This document shows positions 44,661 through 55,690 of a DNA stretch of 64,000 bases, piece by piece. How positions within the stretch are numbered: position 1 is the stretch's first letter; each line of letters begins with the position of its first letter. The position numbers and the translations under genes were made by a program. Location of the stretch: the NCBI RefSeq assembly GCF_910592395.1, contig NC_088308.1:14027001-14091000 (forward strand), in the 5' to 3' direction. The stretch is from Lineus longissimus (Eukaryota; Nemertea; Pilidiophora; Heteronemertea; Lineidae). Under the pieces are notes generated by a model, which was not told the DNA's origin, did not search any database, and saw only the letters and a program-made list of their open reading frames with translations.

Positions 44661-45319
44661 GCCCCTGCATAACTAAACAGCAATGACTTCTCTGTGAGTG
44701 ATAAGGAGAATTGACAGTGTCCGATTAAAAATCCCTCATTACTGCTCTGCTGAAGTAAATTTCCGAAAATAAACATAACGTTGCATCAGGATAACATATC
44801 ACCTGCCAATGTGCAAAATTTCGACACGAAACACTACCCCCAAATGGCATTTTATCGAGCCGCCTTATAGTATTATGATATAGATTTAGTATCTAAATGA
44901 AAAGCTCGATCAGTCGTTAATACTGCAGATTGCTGCCCTATTTACTATTATGCTTAGCTCAGAGGAATTAATTGGTGAAAATAGTAAGAAAAATCCTTGA
45001 ATTTTGGTAAGATGACTCTAGTGTTTGGACCAATATATTGAATTGTGTTGGACAGTTAGATGAGTAATTTTAGGAATTGGATGATTTGATGAACATAGAG
45101 ATTGAGTATTGTGGACTGAATACAAACAGTGAGTGGTGACTAGTGGGTTTACATTAGAACCTAAACATTCTAGACCTGGACATACAGTCAGATTCATAAT
45201 ACTGGGTAATGCTAATTGATGGTATACTGAGATTTTCCGTAATTTTTTATTGGTTATTTCCACCTCATATTGGGGTTCTACTTTGCTGTTATTCACTCGT
45301 CATCAGCGTTGTTTGAGAT
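44661..45319. other. Unassigned DNA
   Basis: AT-rich, no recognised gene or repeat. Confidence 0.3.
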
Positions 45320-45512
45320 AATGCATAACATTCAGTGAATTAAGATATGATTCAGTTGGATACATTCTGAAGAAGTTTTTAACTAAATTGGGGAGGAATG
45401 TAATATCCAACATGCATAACATTAAGTGAATTAAGATAATTAAGATCCTGATTCATTTGGATACATTCTGAAGAAGTTTTTAACTAAAATGGGGAGGAAT
45501 GTAATATCCAGC
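45320..45512. repeat. Two-copy 92-101 bp tandem repeat
   Basis: 'atgcataacattcagtgaat' to 'aggaatgtaatatccaacat' is followed by a second copy with a small insertion ('aagataatt'). Non-coding. 45513-45964 has no recognised feature. Confidence 0.8.
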
Positions 45513-45964
45513 CTGACTACTAAAATATTGTAGGTGTTTCCGCTCAATATATTATGATACTACAAGTGCTGCCACCTGTTTTTAGATTAGATTATTAAAT
45601 TTGTTAACATCAGGAGTCCGTTTCTGTTCTGTTCTTGAGCCTCCTAGGACAGACATTTCAATTTTGAAGTTCATAAAAGTTGCCTATTTATGCAAAAAAA
45701 TTGCACTAATTGCCTCTAACCAGACGTTTTCTAACTGTGCACTAATGACTACGTCATGCGATACATCACCCTCCAAGGCTACGTGTTGATTGGTTCGTTT
45801 GAAATGGTTTGACATGTTATTCTAACTGAGTCGGAAATATGGGCGGTTGTAACGGAGGCAATACCGCTGGGAGCTCAATAAGTTCCGCATGAATTGTGGA
45901 AAGAAAGATATGACTGAACTAAAACTAAATGTTACAGGAGGCAACGGAAGATATCCCTACTTCA

Positions 45965-46335
45965 GTAATAAAATAATAATAAAATAAATAAAATACCATA
46001 TATTAAAGTGCTCTGCACATGCCATGCATGCTCCAGAGCACTGTACAGTAGATAAAAATGACCAAGAAGAAAAGTTCTAAAAACATTATAAAAGTCCAGA
46101 AAATTCGATAACACTAATATGGATTAAAACATTTGAATTGCACGATAAGATATTAGGAATGTCACACATCGTAAACGATCTGAAATAGATGAGTTTTGAG
46201 GGCTCGCTGGAAGGGCCCAATCTCTCCGATGGCTTTAAGGTGGTCAGGAAGCGCATTCCATAATACAGGACCACTGGTTCTAAATGATCGTTCACCAATT
46301 TTAGTTCTTGTCCTTGGCAGAATCAACGTGTTCAG
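45965..46335 (-). pseudogene. LINE 3' fragment, same family type as the LINE at 17-20 kb
   Basis: Minus-strand translation at about 46165-46330 gives LPRTRTKIGERSFRTSGPVL then WNALPDHLKAIGEIGPFQRA and LKTHLF, a stop, the C-terminus of a CR1/L2-like ORF2. The 3' region 'ctgtacagtgctctggagca' and a T/A-rich tail match the style of 20085-20150. 5' truncated. 46336-46659 is unassigned. Confidence 0.8.
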
Positions 46336-46659
46336 TACGTTTTATCGGCAGCTTTACAGACAAAAGGTGTCAGAGGGGATGTGACTTCTCCATGGACAAC
46401 AGTAGTATGTCCAGGCTGAGTTGTACAGCACAACCAAGGATACAAAATCGTGAACAAAATCTGTAATCGAGAGGTATCCTGATAACAGAGGTCCAAATAA
46501 ATAGAAATGACCAGTTTGGGATAAACACCACTGTCCTTTTAAAAAAATCAGGTAGAGATTACAGGAGTCAACAAAATCAACTTTATTAAAGAAATTGACC
46601 TGTCCTGCAAGGTGATGGAATTTACAAAGGGTCGTTTTTCATGACATTGTGCTCTACTG

Positions 46660-46845
46660 CGTATCCCTAGTGAGTCGATCGGGAATCAATCTATTTTTTA
46701 TTTAGACCAGCGATGGCGTCATTTCTGGTGATTCCCTACGTTGTCCTATGAGCGCTTTTTAAAGTGTGCCATTTGGCATGCATTAGCATGCAATGTATTT
46801 TATCAACGCTGCCAACTGCCGAACAGAATGCCGTAGCTCCGTCAA
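46660..46845 (+). repeat. Left part of the repeat split by the DIRS element
   Basis: Inverted match to 33600-33785, ending 'atgccgtagctccgtcaatt'. Its continuation is found after the DIRS element at 55610-55690. Confidence 0.7.
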
Positions 46846-46997
46846 TTTAATTTCATAAACCGTAAATAGATGTAATAATTGAATTTTGTTCCAGAATTCA
46901 TCAGGTCAGCGGAAAAACTTCGTTCCGGTCTCACCGAAACGAGTTGTCTTTTTCCTCTGACCCCATCCTCATCTTTTCTTCCGCTGCATTTCAAACT
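46846..46997 (+). repeat. DIRS left inverted terminal repeat
   Basis: Pairs with the right end at 55409-55607: 'cagaattcatcaggtcagcg', 'ttccggtctcaccgaaacga' and 'cctctgaccccatcctcatc' all recur inverted. The outermost 20-60 bp differ in length between the ends; the right end is longer and holds a palindrome 'gtgtgcttcgcacac'. Confidence 0.85.
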
Positions 46998-47001
46998 GAT
47001 C

Positions 47002-48513
47002 ATGTCGTCGGAGGAAAGCTCGGAAAATATGCAAAAATCCACACATTGGGCCGTCGTGCCCGGTACTTCAGGTATAAATCTTGAAGATAAGGTGGAAAAG
47101 GGCGGCATCTGCCCGGTTTATTCTGCAAAAAGTGCTCTAACTGAGTACAAAATCCCGAAAACTAAAACGCGGGAGGACAAGCCTGCAAAAAATGCAAATC
47201 ATGGCGGGCGTGATGCTGATGATGTACGTAATGTACACAGCGCACAGGACACTGATTCGTCCGGAGAGGTCCGTGGGTTCAGTGATGAACTCAGCGGTCT
47301 AACGGACGGGGAATGTGATGATTCAATGTTTCGGGGCCTAGATGACCCATCAGATGGCCATGAGGCCATGGATACAGCTGGTTATGTCAGCCAGACTCTG
47401 GACCAAGTGCACATGCCTAGTAGGTCAAGGTCAGATTCCTACTCTGGGAGTGAGGACAGGTCACCACCATCATCATCTTCAGATGATCATGGTGATTCCT
47501 CAGAGTCCAGCTCTGACCATGATGCTAGGTCTAGACCCAAAAAGAGAAGGCGGCATAGCCACCGCCATCATCGTGGCAGTCGCGACCGTGCGAGATCAAG
47601 GTCCGGGTCAAGGTCCAAGTCTCGACGCAAACGGTTGGACAAAAAGGGGAGTTTTAAGCGCTTCGACCCTTGTGAGGACACTAAGAAAACTGAATGGTCT
47701 CTATCAGAAGACCAAGAATCATTCTTGGAAACCCACTTCACGACCTTACACAAAGACGAGGTACTCAAGGAAAATGTACTCAAAACCACACCTGTCCCCA
47801 CGAACCAGATCCTGAAGGTTCCAAAACTGGAAGAACAGATGCTTGAACTGCTGCCCTTCAAAATAAGGGATTCTGTACAGCACGCTGATGCTTCCCTGGC
47901 CAAAGTCATGCTACGTGTCACCCAAGTGATGGGACCACTTGGCAAGGCTTGGCGTAGGATCGAAAAGGCTCGGAAGCACCCAGACAAACCAATGGGGGTC
48001 AATGAGCTAATGGAGCTCCTAGAGAAAGGTTTTCTTTTGCTTCGGCAGGCATTCGTCTGGGGGAACTACGTGCGTCGCACGCAGTTCTTGACCAGATTTT
48101 TGACAAGCCACAAAAGGGCAGCCCACATCGTCAAAGAAAATGGGGAGCTGTTGTCTAAAAACCGATCAAAATTATTTGGGAAGAAATTCTTTGAGAAACT
48201 TCACACAAAGGCCAAGGGCACCAAAAAAGCCAAAGAAATTCGCCTGGGTTTGAATAGTGTTAGTGGGTTCAAACGGGGAAGAAGTAACAACAGGCCCTTT
48301 CAGAACGGACCCTCGTCCTCACGTACAGATGGCGGGGATCAGAGGAACACCGATTACCAGTACAAGGCCAGAGGCACCGCTACATCATCAGGCAATGCCA
48401 GAAGAGGTCGTGGCAGAGGAACCAAGACAAGAGGCCAAAAAAGGTACGTCACAATCAAAGTCAGTAGCCTCATTGGCGCCAAGCCAGCCACCACTTTCAG
48501 GGCAATTCGATAA
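47002..48513 (+). CDS. DIRS Gag-like protein
   Basis: 503 codons open from ATG 47002 (MSSEESSENMQKS), chosen because the upstream ATG at 46879 lies in the inverted terminal repeat. Acidic Ser-rich N-terminal part, then an Arg/Ser/His-rich basic stretch (about residues 190-240), a conserved helical core (LSEDQESFLETHF, LEEQMLELLPFKIRDS, VMLRVTQVMGPLGKAW, LLLRQAFVWGNY) and an Arg/Gly-rich tail. This order is typical of DIRS Gag. It overlaps the start of the RT frame. The frame is intact. Confidence 0.85.
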   Translation: MSSEESSENMQKSTHWAVVPGTSGINLEDKVEKGGICPVYSAKSALTEYKIPKTKTREDKPAKNANHGGRDADDVRNVHSAQDTDSSGEVRGFSDELSGLTDGECDDSMFRGLDDPSDGHEAMDTAGYVSQTLDQVHMPSRSRSDSYSGSEDRSPPSSSSDDHGDSSESSSDHDARSRPKKRRRHSHRHHRGSRDRARSRSGSRSKSRRKRLDKKGSFKRFDPCEDTKKTEWSLSEDQESFLETHFTTLHKDEVLKENVLKTTPVPTNQILKVPKLEEQMLELLPFKIRDSVQHADASLAKVMLRVTQVMGPLGKAWRRIEKARKHPDKPMGVNELMELLEKGFLLLRQAFVWGNYVRRTQFLTRFLTSHKRAAHIVKENGELLSKNRSKLFGKKFFEKLHTKAKGTKKAKEIRLGLNSVSGFKRGRSNNRPFQNGPSSSRTDGGDQRNTDYQYKARGTATSSGNARRGRGRGTKTRGQKRYVTIKVSSLIGAKPATTFRAIR

Positions 48514-50194
48514 CATTCCTGTGGAAACAGTAGCGAGGGAAATAAGGTCTCTGGGACTTTGCCCTCCGCCTCCTACAGACGGACCTGTAGGGGGTCGTCT
48601 CAAAGATTGTCTAGAAAATTGGAAAAGAGTCACAAACGACCCGACAGTTCTGGAAGTGGTGGGCGGTTATCAGATCCCATTGTTGAACACCCCAAAACAA
48701 AACAGAGAACCCTTCAGTCCCAGGTTTTCCACAGCGGAGGCCGAACAGATAGACAGACATAGAGGTCCAAAAAATGCTACAGAAAAGGGCCATCTCAGAA
48801 GTAGCGAACCCAAGCCCAGACTTATTTCTGAGTCACATCTTCCTTCGGCCGAAGAAAGATGGAACTTACAGGCCGGTGTTCAATCTGAAAAATCTAAATG
48901 CATTCATCCCATACGAACACTTCAAAATGGAAACCATCCCAATGCTAAAAAACCTTTTACAACCAGGGGATTGGATGGTAAAAATAGACCTAAAAGATGC
49001 ATATTTTTGCGTCCCGATGGCAGAAAACACAAGAAAGTTTCTTTGCTTCCAATGGAAGGGCAAGACATACAAGTTTCGGGTTCTTCCATTTGGCTTAGGC
49101 CCAGCTCCACGGATTTTTACCCAAATCCTGAAAGCCCCAATAGGCCTATTGAAAAAGCTGGGTTTCAGGCTAATGATATTCCTGGACGACCTCATTCTTC
49201 TGCATCAAGACCCATTAGTACTACAGAATCAACTCCAGACTTGTCTTTGGTTACTTCAAGCACTAGGCTTCATAATAAATTGGGCCAAGTCAATCCAGAA
49301 CCCAGGCCAAGTGATGGATTCTTACCTAGGTTTTGTAGTAGACTCCGTGCGCATGCAACTGCAGTTACCGGAGAACAAGATTGTGCAGATACAAACCAAA
49401 TGCAAGGACATGGTGACGCAGAACCAGACAACAGTCCGAGAGCTGGCACAACTAATAGGGAAATTAGCGGCGACAACCAGCGCGATTCTTCCTGCCCCCT
49501 GCACTACAGAAATCTGCAGATGCTGAAGAGGGTAGGCCTTCGGGTGAACGGTCAGTCTTACGAGACCACAGTTACGCTCAACCCAGACTGCAAAGCAGAC
49601 TTATTTTGGTGGATAGAACAGCTTCGAAACCACAATGGGAAAGCAACAATATCGACCAACCCAACACTGACGTTTACAACAGATGCCTCGTTGACGGGAT
49701 GGGGAGCAGTCCTAGAAACGACGAAGGAGGTAGCCCAGGGGCGATGGACCAAAGAAGAGACCAGCATACATATCAACGTTTTAGAGTTGAAGGTAGTGGA
49801 GATTGCATTGAAATCTCTGGCGCGACAGGCGGAAAATTGCCACATACACTTCAGGCTGGTCAACTCTTCAGCCGTTGCCCAAATCAACAAACTGGGGGGG
49901 ACAAGATCCCACGACCTGCTGAAGATCACCCAAGAGGTATGGGACTATTGTATTTAGAGAAACATCTCGTTGACAGCAGAACACCTCCCTGGGGTAAAAA
50001 ATGTGGAGGCAGACCAAGCCTCCAGAATATTCAGCGACTCCAGCGATTGGCACCTGGACCAGGAAATCTTCCGGGAAATCGAGAAAGTTCTGGGGAAGCA
50101 GACCATATACCTGTTTGCCAGCCAACACAACAGACAGAAACAGCAATATGTCAGCTGGAAACCAGACCCAGAGGCGATAACGCGTTTGCACTAA
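48500..50194 (+). pseudogene. DIRS reverse transcriptase and RNase H
   Basis: The linker FDNIPVETVAREIRSLGL and WKRVTNDPTVLEVVGGYQIP reads in one frame until a shift near 48755. RT then runs 48774-49526: LRPKKDGTYRPVFNLKNLNA, WMVKIDLKDAYFCVPM (Asp), VLPFGLGPAPRIFTQ and MIFLDDLILL (Asp-Asp, about 49180). A second shift near 49495 returns to the first frame for RNase H: LTFTTDASLTGWGAVL (Asp), INVLELKVVEIAL (Glu). A TAG at 49955 and a shift near 50185 follow; the DNA between still encodes EHLPGVKNVEADQASR. Confidence 0.9.
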
Positions 50195-52365
50195 ATTGGG
50201 GGATGCTGGAGGCATATGCATTTCCACCATTTTGCCTGATCGGCCAGTGCTTGACAAAAGTCAAAGAGGACAAAGCCAACATGATCTTGATCACACCAGT
50301 GTGACAACAACAGTGGTACCCGACACTGCTAGAAATGATTGTAGACCGACCAATATTGCTCCCACTGACAGCAAACCTGCTGACGGATCCCAAAGGGGAC
50401 TAGTTCTCAACCAGACAATGTACCTGGCGGCATGGAAAATTTCAGGGAGACAAAACGAACACCAGGTTTTTCTGAATCGGCTGCAGCACTCTACAGAAGA
50501 GGCTGGAGAGAGGGAACTGAGACAGCTTACGTCTCAGGTTGGAAAAAGTGGACTGGCTGGTGTGTCGGACGGGATATTAATCCATTTCAGGCCACTGTGG
50601 CAAATATAGGCAATTTCCTGTCGTCAGAATATGAGACAGGAAAGGCATATAACACAGTAAATTGCTATAGATCAGCCATCTCGGCGAGACACCCGGAAAT
50701 AGACGGTCACAAGACAGGACAACACCCTGACATTGTGAGACTGATGCATGGGGTCTTTAATTGCAGACCACCGATACCACGATATACTGACACCTGGGAG
50801 GTGGATGTGGTCCTCACAGCAATAAGTTCACTGGGGTGCAATCAAACCATGAACATCAAAGATTTATCGGGCAAACTAGCAATGCTTATGGCACTAACAA
50901 GTGCATGCAGGGGCTCAGAACTGAGTAAAATAAAGATTATCAATAAAGCCAGGGAGGGTAAGAATGTGGTCTTCCAACTAGACTCTGTGACAAAGACCTC
51001 ACAACCTGGAAAACCATTGTTGAAATTGACGTTTGCACCATATGACACAAATGACAAACTCGATGTTGTACAGTGCCTGGAATCGTATGAGACCAGGACA
51101 CAGAGTTGGCGCATCACAGCCGAACAAAAACAGTATCTGTTCTTGGCTATGGTAAAACCACACCGTCCAGTAGCAAAATGCACGATAGCAAGATGGCTAC
51201 AGTTCATCATGACTAAGGCGGGCATTGACACCGACAAATACAAAGCCCACTCAACAAGGGCAGCGACCAAGGAGGATACCGCGGTGACGTCATATCACGT
51301 GATCACGACCCATATTACTGATCGCTATGGCCAATCAGAATCAGTCTACTGACAGCACCAGCGCTGAACACATCTCCACGTCTGACTGTCTGGTGCGCTC
51401 CTGTACACAAAAACACCAATAGACATGAAATATTGCAATACCTGGTATGGATTCTTCCGGTGTAAAATAAAATTTACAGAGCAGATTAGCTTCCACAAAT
51501 AAAAAAGATGTTTGGCGTGGCCAAAGTGCGGAAATAATGTCTCCGCTAAAATACACTACGAAATACACTAGGCAATGCACTACGCGATACACGGTAGAGA
51601 TGCAGTTGAGTTTGTTATTGTTTTGACTTAGAAGCCCGCCCATATCATGATATATTCATGTATTCATGAAGTATGAACTCATTTCTGTCCCATACAACTC
51701 TAAGAACAGTCAATTTCTCCTTAAATCATCACCGAAACCGCGATATCCGCAGGAAGATTTCGTTCTAGTGTCCGAAAATGCATGATCTTACAGGGGCGTT
51801 AACTCGACAAATAGAGGGGATCTATGGGGATCTATGGGGATCTATGCGAGTTTTAGGTCCTACAGGTCTCGAACTTGTAAAATCTGTAAACATGCCTCCA
51901 AATCCCATTATGATAATGAAGAGATTGCCCCATATCTGGGAGACTGTTTTGAAACCATCGCTAATTTTGGAAGATCGGTGCCCGGCTATTTGGTTCTAAA
52001 AACCCTATTTTCCCCCATCAAAACAGCACTTTTCATTATTCAAATGATAACTTATTGTCTGAAGACTTATTTCATAGCAGAAAAGTACTAATAACTCTGA
52101 TTTGATGCGAAAAATCTAACTTTATTTGATGACTTGATTTTTTCCTTGGCCGTGGATCGAGTTTGTTTACAATATGCAGCGCCATCTTGGAAAAGCCGTG
52201 ACGTCACCGCGGTATCCTCCTTGGGCAGCGACCACGACCAAAGCCAAAATCCAAGGCTTGTCAGTGGAGCAAATTATGAAGAAAGCTGACTGGTCAAGAG
52301 CAAGCACATTTGGCAAATTTTATGACAAAGAGATTGAGGCACAGGCCCAAAATACTAGTGGATGA
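50195..52365 (+). pseudogene. DIRS tyrosine recombinase, split by a TIR element
   Basis: The N-terminal part reads in pieces (a TGA at 50302, shifts near 50470), then an open frame 50470-51268: GTETAYVSGWKKWTGW, ALTSACRGSELSKI (catalytic Arg) and AHSTRAA (His-x-x-Arg). The 954 bp element at 51269-52222 interrupts it. The gene resumes at 52234 with LSVEQIMKKADWSRAS (Trp) and FGKFYDKE (catalytic Tyr at 52321), stop 52363. Without the insert and one copy of the 11 bp duplication the two parts are in the same frame. Confidence 0.9.
51269..52222. mobile_element. 954 bp non-autonomous TIR element inside the recombinase gene
   Basis: Inverted ends of 24 bp: left starts AAGGAGGATACCGCGG, right ends CCGCGGTATCCTCCTT, both with TGACGTCA-type inner ends. 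Flanked by an exact 11 bp direct repeat, GGGCAGCGACC, at 51258-51268 and 52223-52233. The interior has no recognisable protein; a triple 'gatctatgggg' lies at 51819-51845. An 11 bp duplication fits Mutator-like elements best, but the superfamily is not proven. Confidence 0.85.
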
Positions 52366-52411
52366 CAGTTCCAAGATAAAGTATTGGAACGGATGTAAGT
52401 TAGCTTTGAAC

Positions 52412-52527
52412 ATTCAATTATTACATCTATTTACGGTTTATGAAATTAAATTTCAAATTTTGTAAGTGTGCGAAGCACACGAAATGAAATTATAATTTAA
52501 TGAGTAAACCTAAATAGATGTAATAAT
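52412..52527. repeat. DIRS internal complementary region
   Basis: 52412-52449 is the inverse of the left terminus (46848-46885), and 52450-52527 is the inverse of the right terminus (about 55530-55607, including 'gtgtgcgaagcacac'). The two are joined head to tail without spacer. This is the template thought to align the two ends when the DIRS circle is closed. 52528-52969 is unassigned 3' DIRS sequence. Confidence 0.85.
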
Positions 52528-52969
52528 CCCACCCTCCCTACCCATATAAATTGAGATTGAAACATCCTTTCTCACTTTATCTTTACAGATAGATGGGGGT
52601 AACACATCCACAACCAAGATGAGGACTGGGTGATTTCGACAAGGACTTGTTTTGCGGACTCTTGCGAAATTTAGAACGTTCATTTTTAGAGACAATAGGT
52701 CTCATGAAGTAAGACTGGACTAAGGTCAGTTAAGTTTTCAGGCGATTATTAACCGAAGAAGAGACGAGCAGTCTGATAGGTTTGGTTCAGTTGTTTGCTT
52801 TTGACATAAGGCGATTAGCCGGAGGAGGGACAGCTGTCCTGTCGAAAATTTAAGTTAAATTTGTTGTTGACATTAAAGAGTGGCAGTAGCCGTATGATAG
52901 CCAGTGGGCTGGGTTACTAAGTATGTTATGTTGTGTTAATTTTAAAAATAAATTTAAATGAAACGGCCA

Positions 52970-54412
52970 GGGGCCATTGTGCTCACCGTATACATCTTTT
53001 AGTAGGCAGGATCATGCTTAGTTTAGAGGTGAATATGGTGAACACAATCAGGCATGAAGACTTTTTTTAGATGTGTATTGATTTTTAGATGTGTATTGAT
53101 GTCAAGTAATAAGACAGGGCAGTATATATAAGTTTATGATCCAACCAATAATTGTCTATGACATCAACAAGATCAATATCGTGTGATTGCTAAGAGTCCC
53201 TGCAATAAAAAATTCATCGAAAAAAAAGTCATTAATAAGCAAGATATTGCACGTCCTACTTTTTCAGTTTTGACCCCCTGGTGGCCAAATCAAGAATCAG
53301 ATGAGGCCAAAATTCGGTGTCAGAGATTATCTGATGTAGGGGGTTACATGTACCAACTTTCAAGTTCATAGCTTCAGCAGTTAAGAAATGTGCCATAGTT
53401 ACACTCTAATGGCCAATTTACGCCATTTGACCTCTGTGACCTAGAAAAGGAGGTCAAATCCAAAAATCGTAGGACATGTGGTGTATCCTTGCTAGAAGTC
53501 CCTGCCATAAAAATTTTATCGAAAACAATTCACTCAAATAAGCAAGATATTGCACTTCTTCCTTTTTCCATTATGGCCCCCTGGTGGCCGAATAAAGAAT
53601 CAGATCAGGCCAAAATTCGGCATCAAAGGTTATCTGATGTAGGGGGTTATATGCACCAAGTTTCAAGTTCATAGCTTTACTGGTTAAGAAACGTGCCATA
53701 GTTTACACTCCAACGGCCAATTTACGCCATATGACCTCTGTGACCTTGAAAAGTAGGTCAAATTGAAAACCCGTAAGACATGTGATGTATTCTTCCTAAG
53801 AGTACCTACCATAAAAATTTTATCGAAAACAAGTCACTTAATATAAGCGAGATATCACACTTTTTAGATATCCACTTTTGGCCCCCTGGTGGCAAAGTTG
53901 AGAATCAGATCAAACTGAAATTCAGCACCAGAGGCTATGTGATATAGGGGGTTATATGTACCAAGTTTCAAGTTCATAGCTTTAGTGGTTAAGAAACGTG
54001 CCATAGTTTACACTCTAACGGCCAATTTAAGCCATATGACCTCTGTGAACTTGAAAAGTAGGTCAAATTAAAAACCCGCATAATATAAGATGAATATTTG
54101 CTATGAGTACCTACAACACAAGTTTCATCGAAAACAAGTCACTAATAAGCGAGATATCACACTTTTTAGATATCGACATTTGGCCCCCTGGTGGCCAAGT
54201 TGAGAATCAGATCGGACCAAAATTCAGTGTCAGAGGTCACCTGACCTAGGGGGTGCTGTGTACAAAGTTTTAAGTTCATAGCCCTAGCGGTTAAGAAACG
54301 TGCCACTGTTTTTTAAATAGGATACGACGACGGACGACGGACGACGACGACGGACGATGGACACTGCGGTATTACATAAGACTCCCCTACGGTGAGCCAA
54401 AAATCAAGAAAA
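52970..54412 (+). mobile_element. Non-autonomous repeat element with four 300 bp internal units
   Basis: Begins near 'gtgctcaccgta' (52990) and ends with 'tcccctacggtgagccaaaa' (54398), giving short imperfect inverted ends. Four units, marked by 'ccccctggtgg' at 53276, 53575, 53881 and 54182, lie between; the last is followed by a (gacgacgg)n tract at 54323-54360 and 'cactgcggtatta'. Open frames inside follow the repeat and are not genes. Confidence 0.65.
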
Positions 54413-54475
54413 TGTAAGATACAAGTCAGAAAAGACAAAAGGGAAAAGATAAAAAATAATAAAATAAAAAAATAT

Positions 54476-54520
54476 TTTTGGCCGTCCCTGACCGGGGTTT
54501 GAACTCACGACCTTTGGATT
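54476..54520 (-). other. tRNA-like B-box fragment
   Basis: On the minus strand 'ggtcgtgagttcaaaccccg' followed by 'gtcagggacggcc' looks like the T-arm and 3' half of a tRNA. No 5' half is visible. Possibly the head of a tRNA-derived SINE fused to the repeat. Confidence 0.35.
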
Positions 54521-54539
54521 GCCACAACACGAAAAACAC

Positions 54540-55255
54540 AAAACATGCAATTTCGGCCATATCTGTGTCTGCGTTGTGACCTCTGTGACCTCGACAAGTA
54601 GGTCAAATTAAAAACCCATACGATATATGATGTATCCTTGCTATGAGTACCTACCACAAAAGTTTTATCGAAAACAAGTCATCAATAAGCGAATTATCAC
54701 ACTTTTTAGATATCCACATTCGGCCCCCTGGTGGCCAAGTTGAGAATCAGATCAGACCGAAATTCAGCACCAGAGGTTATCTGGTATAGGGGGTTATATG
54801 TACTAAGTTTCAAGTTCATAGCTGTGGAGGTTGAAAAACGTGCCATAGTTACACTGAAACAGCCAATTTACGCCATTTGACCTCTGTGACCTTGAAAAGT
54901 AGGTCAAATTAAAAACCCGTATGATATATGATGTATCCTTGCTATGAGTACCTACCACAAAAATTTCATTCCAAACAAGTCATTAATAAGCGAGATATCA
55001 CACTTTTTAGATATCTACATTCAGCCCCCTGGTGGCCAAATTAAGAATCAGATCGGACCGAAATTTAGTGTCACAGGTCATCTGACCAAGGGAGTCCTGT
55101 GTACAAAGTTACAAGTTCATAGGCTTAGCGGTTAAGAAACGTGCCACTGTTTTTGAAACAGGATACGACGACGACGACGGACGACGACGACGACAGACGA
55201 CGACGGACGACGGACACTGCGGTATTGTAAAGACTCCCCTACGGTGAGCCAAAAA
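54540..55255 (+). mobile_element. Second copy of the same repeat element, two units
   Basis: Units marked by 'ccccctggtggcc' at 54725 and 55026; ends with a (gacgacgg)n tract (55164-55215), 'cactgcggtatt' and 'tcccctacggtgagccaaaa' (about 55232). The 5' end is truncated compared with the copy at 52970. 55256-55408 is unassigned DIRS sequence. Confidence 0.65.
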
Positions 55256-55408
55256 AAAAGAAAAAGAAGTTGGTTCAGTCTGTACTTCTACAACCTGTAT
55301 ATATGTTATTACTAGCGACTCATAAGGGGTGGATGGGGCGGTTATGAGAACCTAGTATGAGTAAATTTGTTAGTCCAATCATGAGGTCATGATTGGGTCT
55401 ATTACTGA

Positions 55409-55607
55409 AGTTTGAAATTGCAGCGGACTCCAGATGAGGATGGGGTCAGAGGAATAAAGACAACTCGTTTCGGTGAGACCGGAACGAAGTTTTTCCGCTG
55501 ACCTGATGAATTCTGGAGCAAAATTCAATTATTACATCTATTTGGGTTTACTCATTAAATTATAATTTCATTTCGTGTGCTTCGCACACTTATAAAATTT
55601 GAAATTT
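55409..55607 (-). repeat. DIRS right inverted terminal repeat
   Basis: Inverse of 46846-46997 over 150 bp, plus about 50 extra outer bases with the palindrome 'gtgtgcttcgcacac' (55575-55589) that is missing at the left end but present in the internal complementary region. Confidence 0.85.
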
Positions 55608-55609
55608 TG

Positions 55610-55690
55610 AATGAATTTTTATGGGAGTAACATTATTGTGTTGCTTGGAATTTCTACTTTTGACTCATGTAAGAATGGTAGTCCTAAAAA
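55610..55690 (+). repeat. Right part of the repeat split by the DIRS element
   Basis: Inverted match to 33515-33590, starting 'gaatttttatgggagtaaca'. The remainder to 56289 is unassigned. Confidence 0.65.

Larger units (their letters stand above)
46846..55607 (+). mobile_element. DIRS-type tyrosine-recombinase retrotransposon with nested insertions
   Basis: Gag, reverse transcriptase and RNase H, and a tyrosine recombinase are bounded by inverted ends. An internal complementary region equals the two ends joined, which is the mark of DIRS elements: they integrate as circles by the recombinase and make no target duplication. Two later insertions lie inside: 51269-52222, and the repeat cluster at about 52970-55260. 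Several stops and frameshifts make this copy inactive. Confidence 0.9.

Noticed and set aside
48257-48760. Treating the long 48257-49957 frame as one protein
   Set aside because: Only its ends (linker and RNase H) are genuine; the middle is a shadow of the RT, which lies in another frame.
53183-55135. Four 60-codon open frames in the 300 bp repeats
   Set aside because: They recur with the repeat period, carry frame changes between units and resemble no protein.
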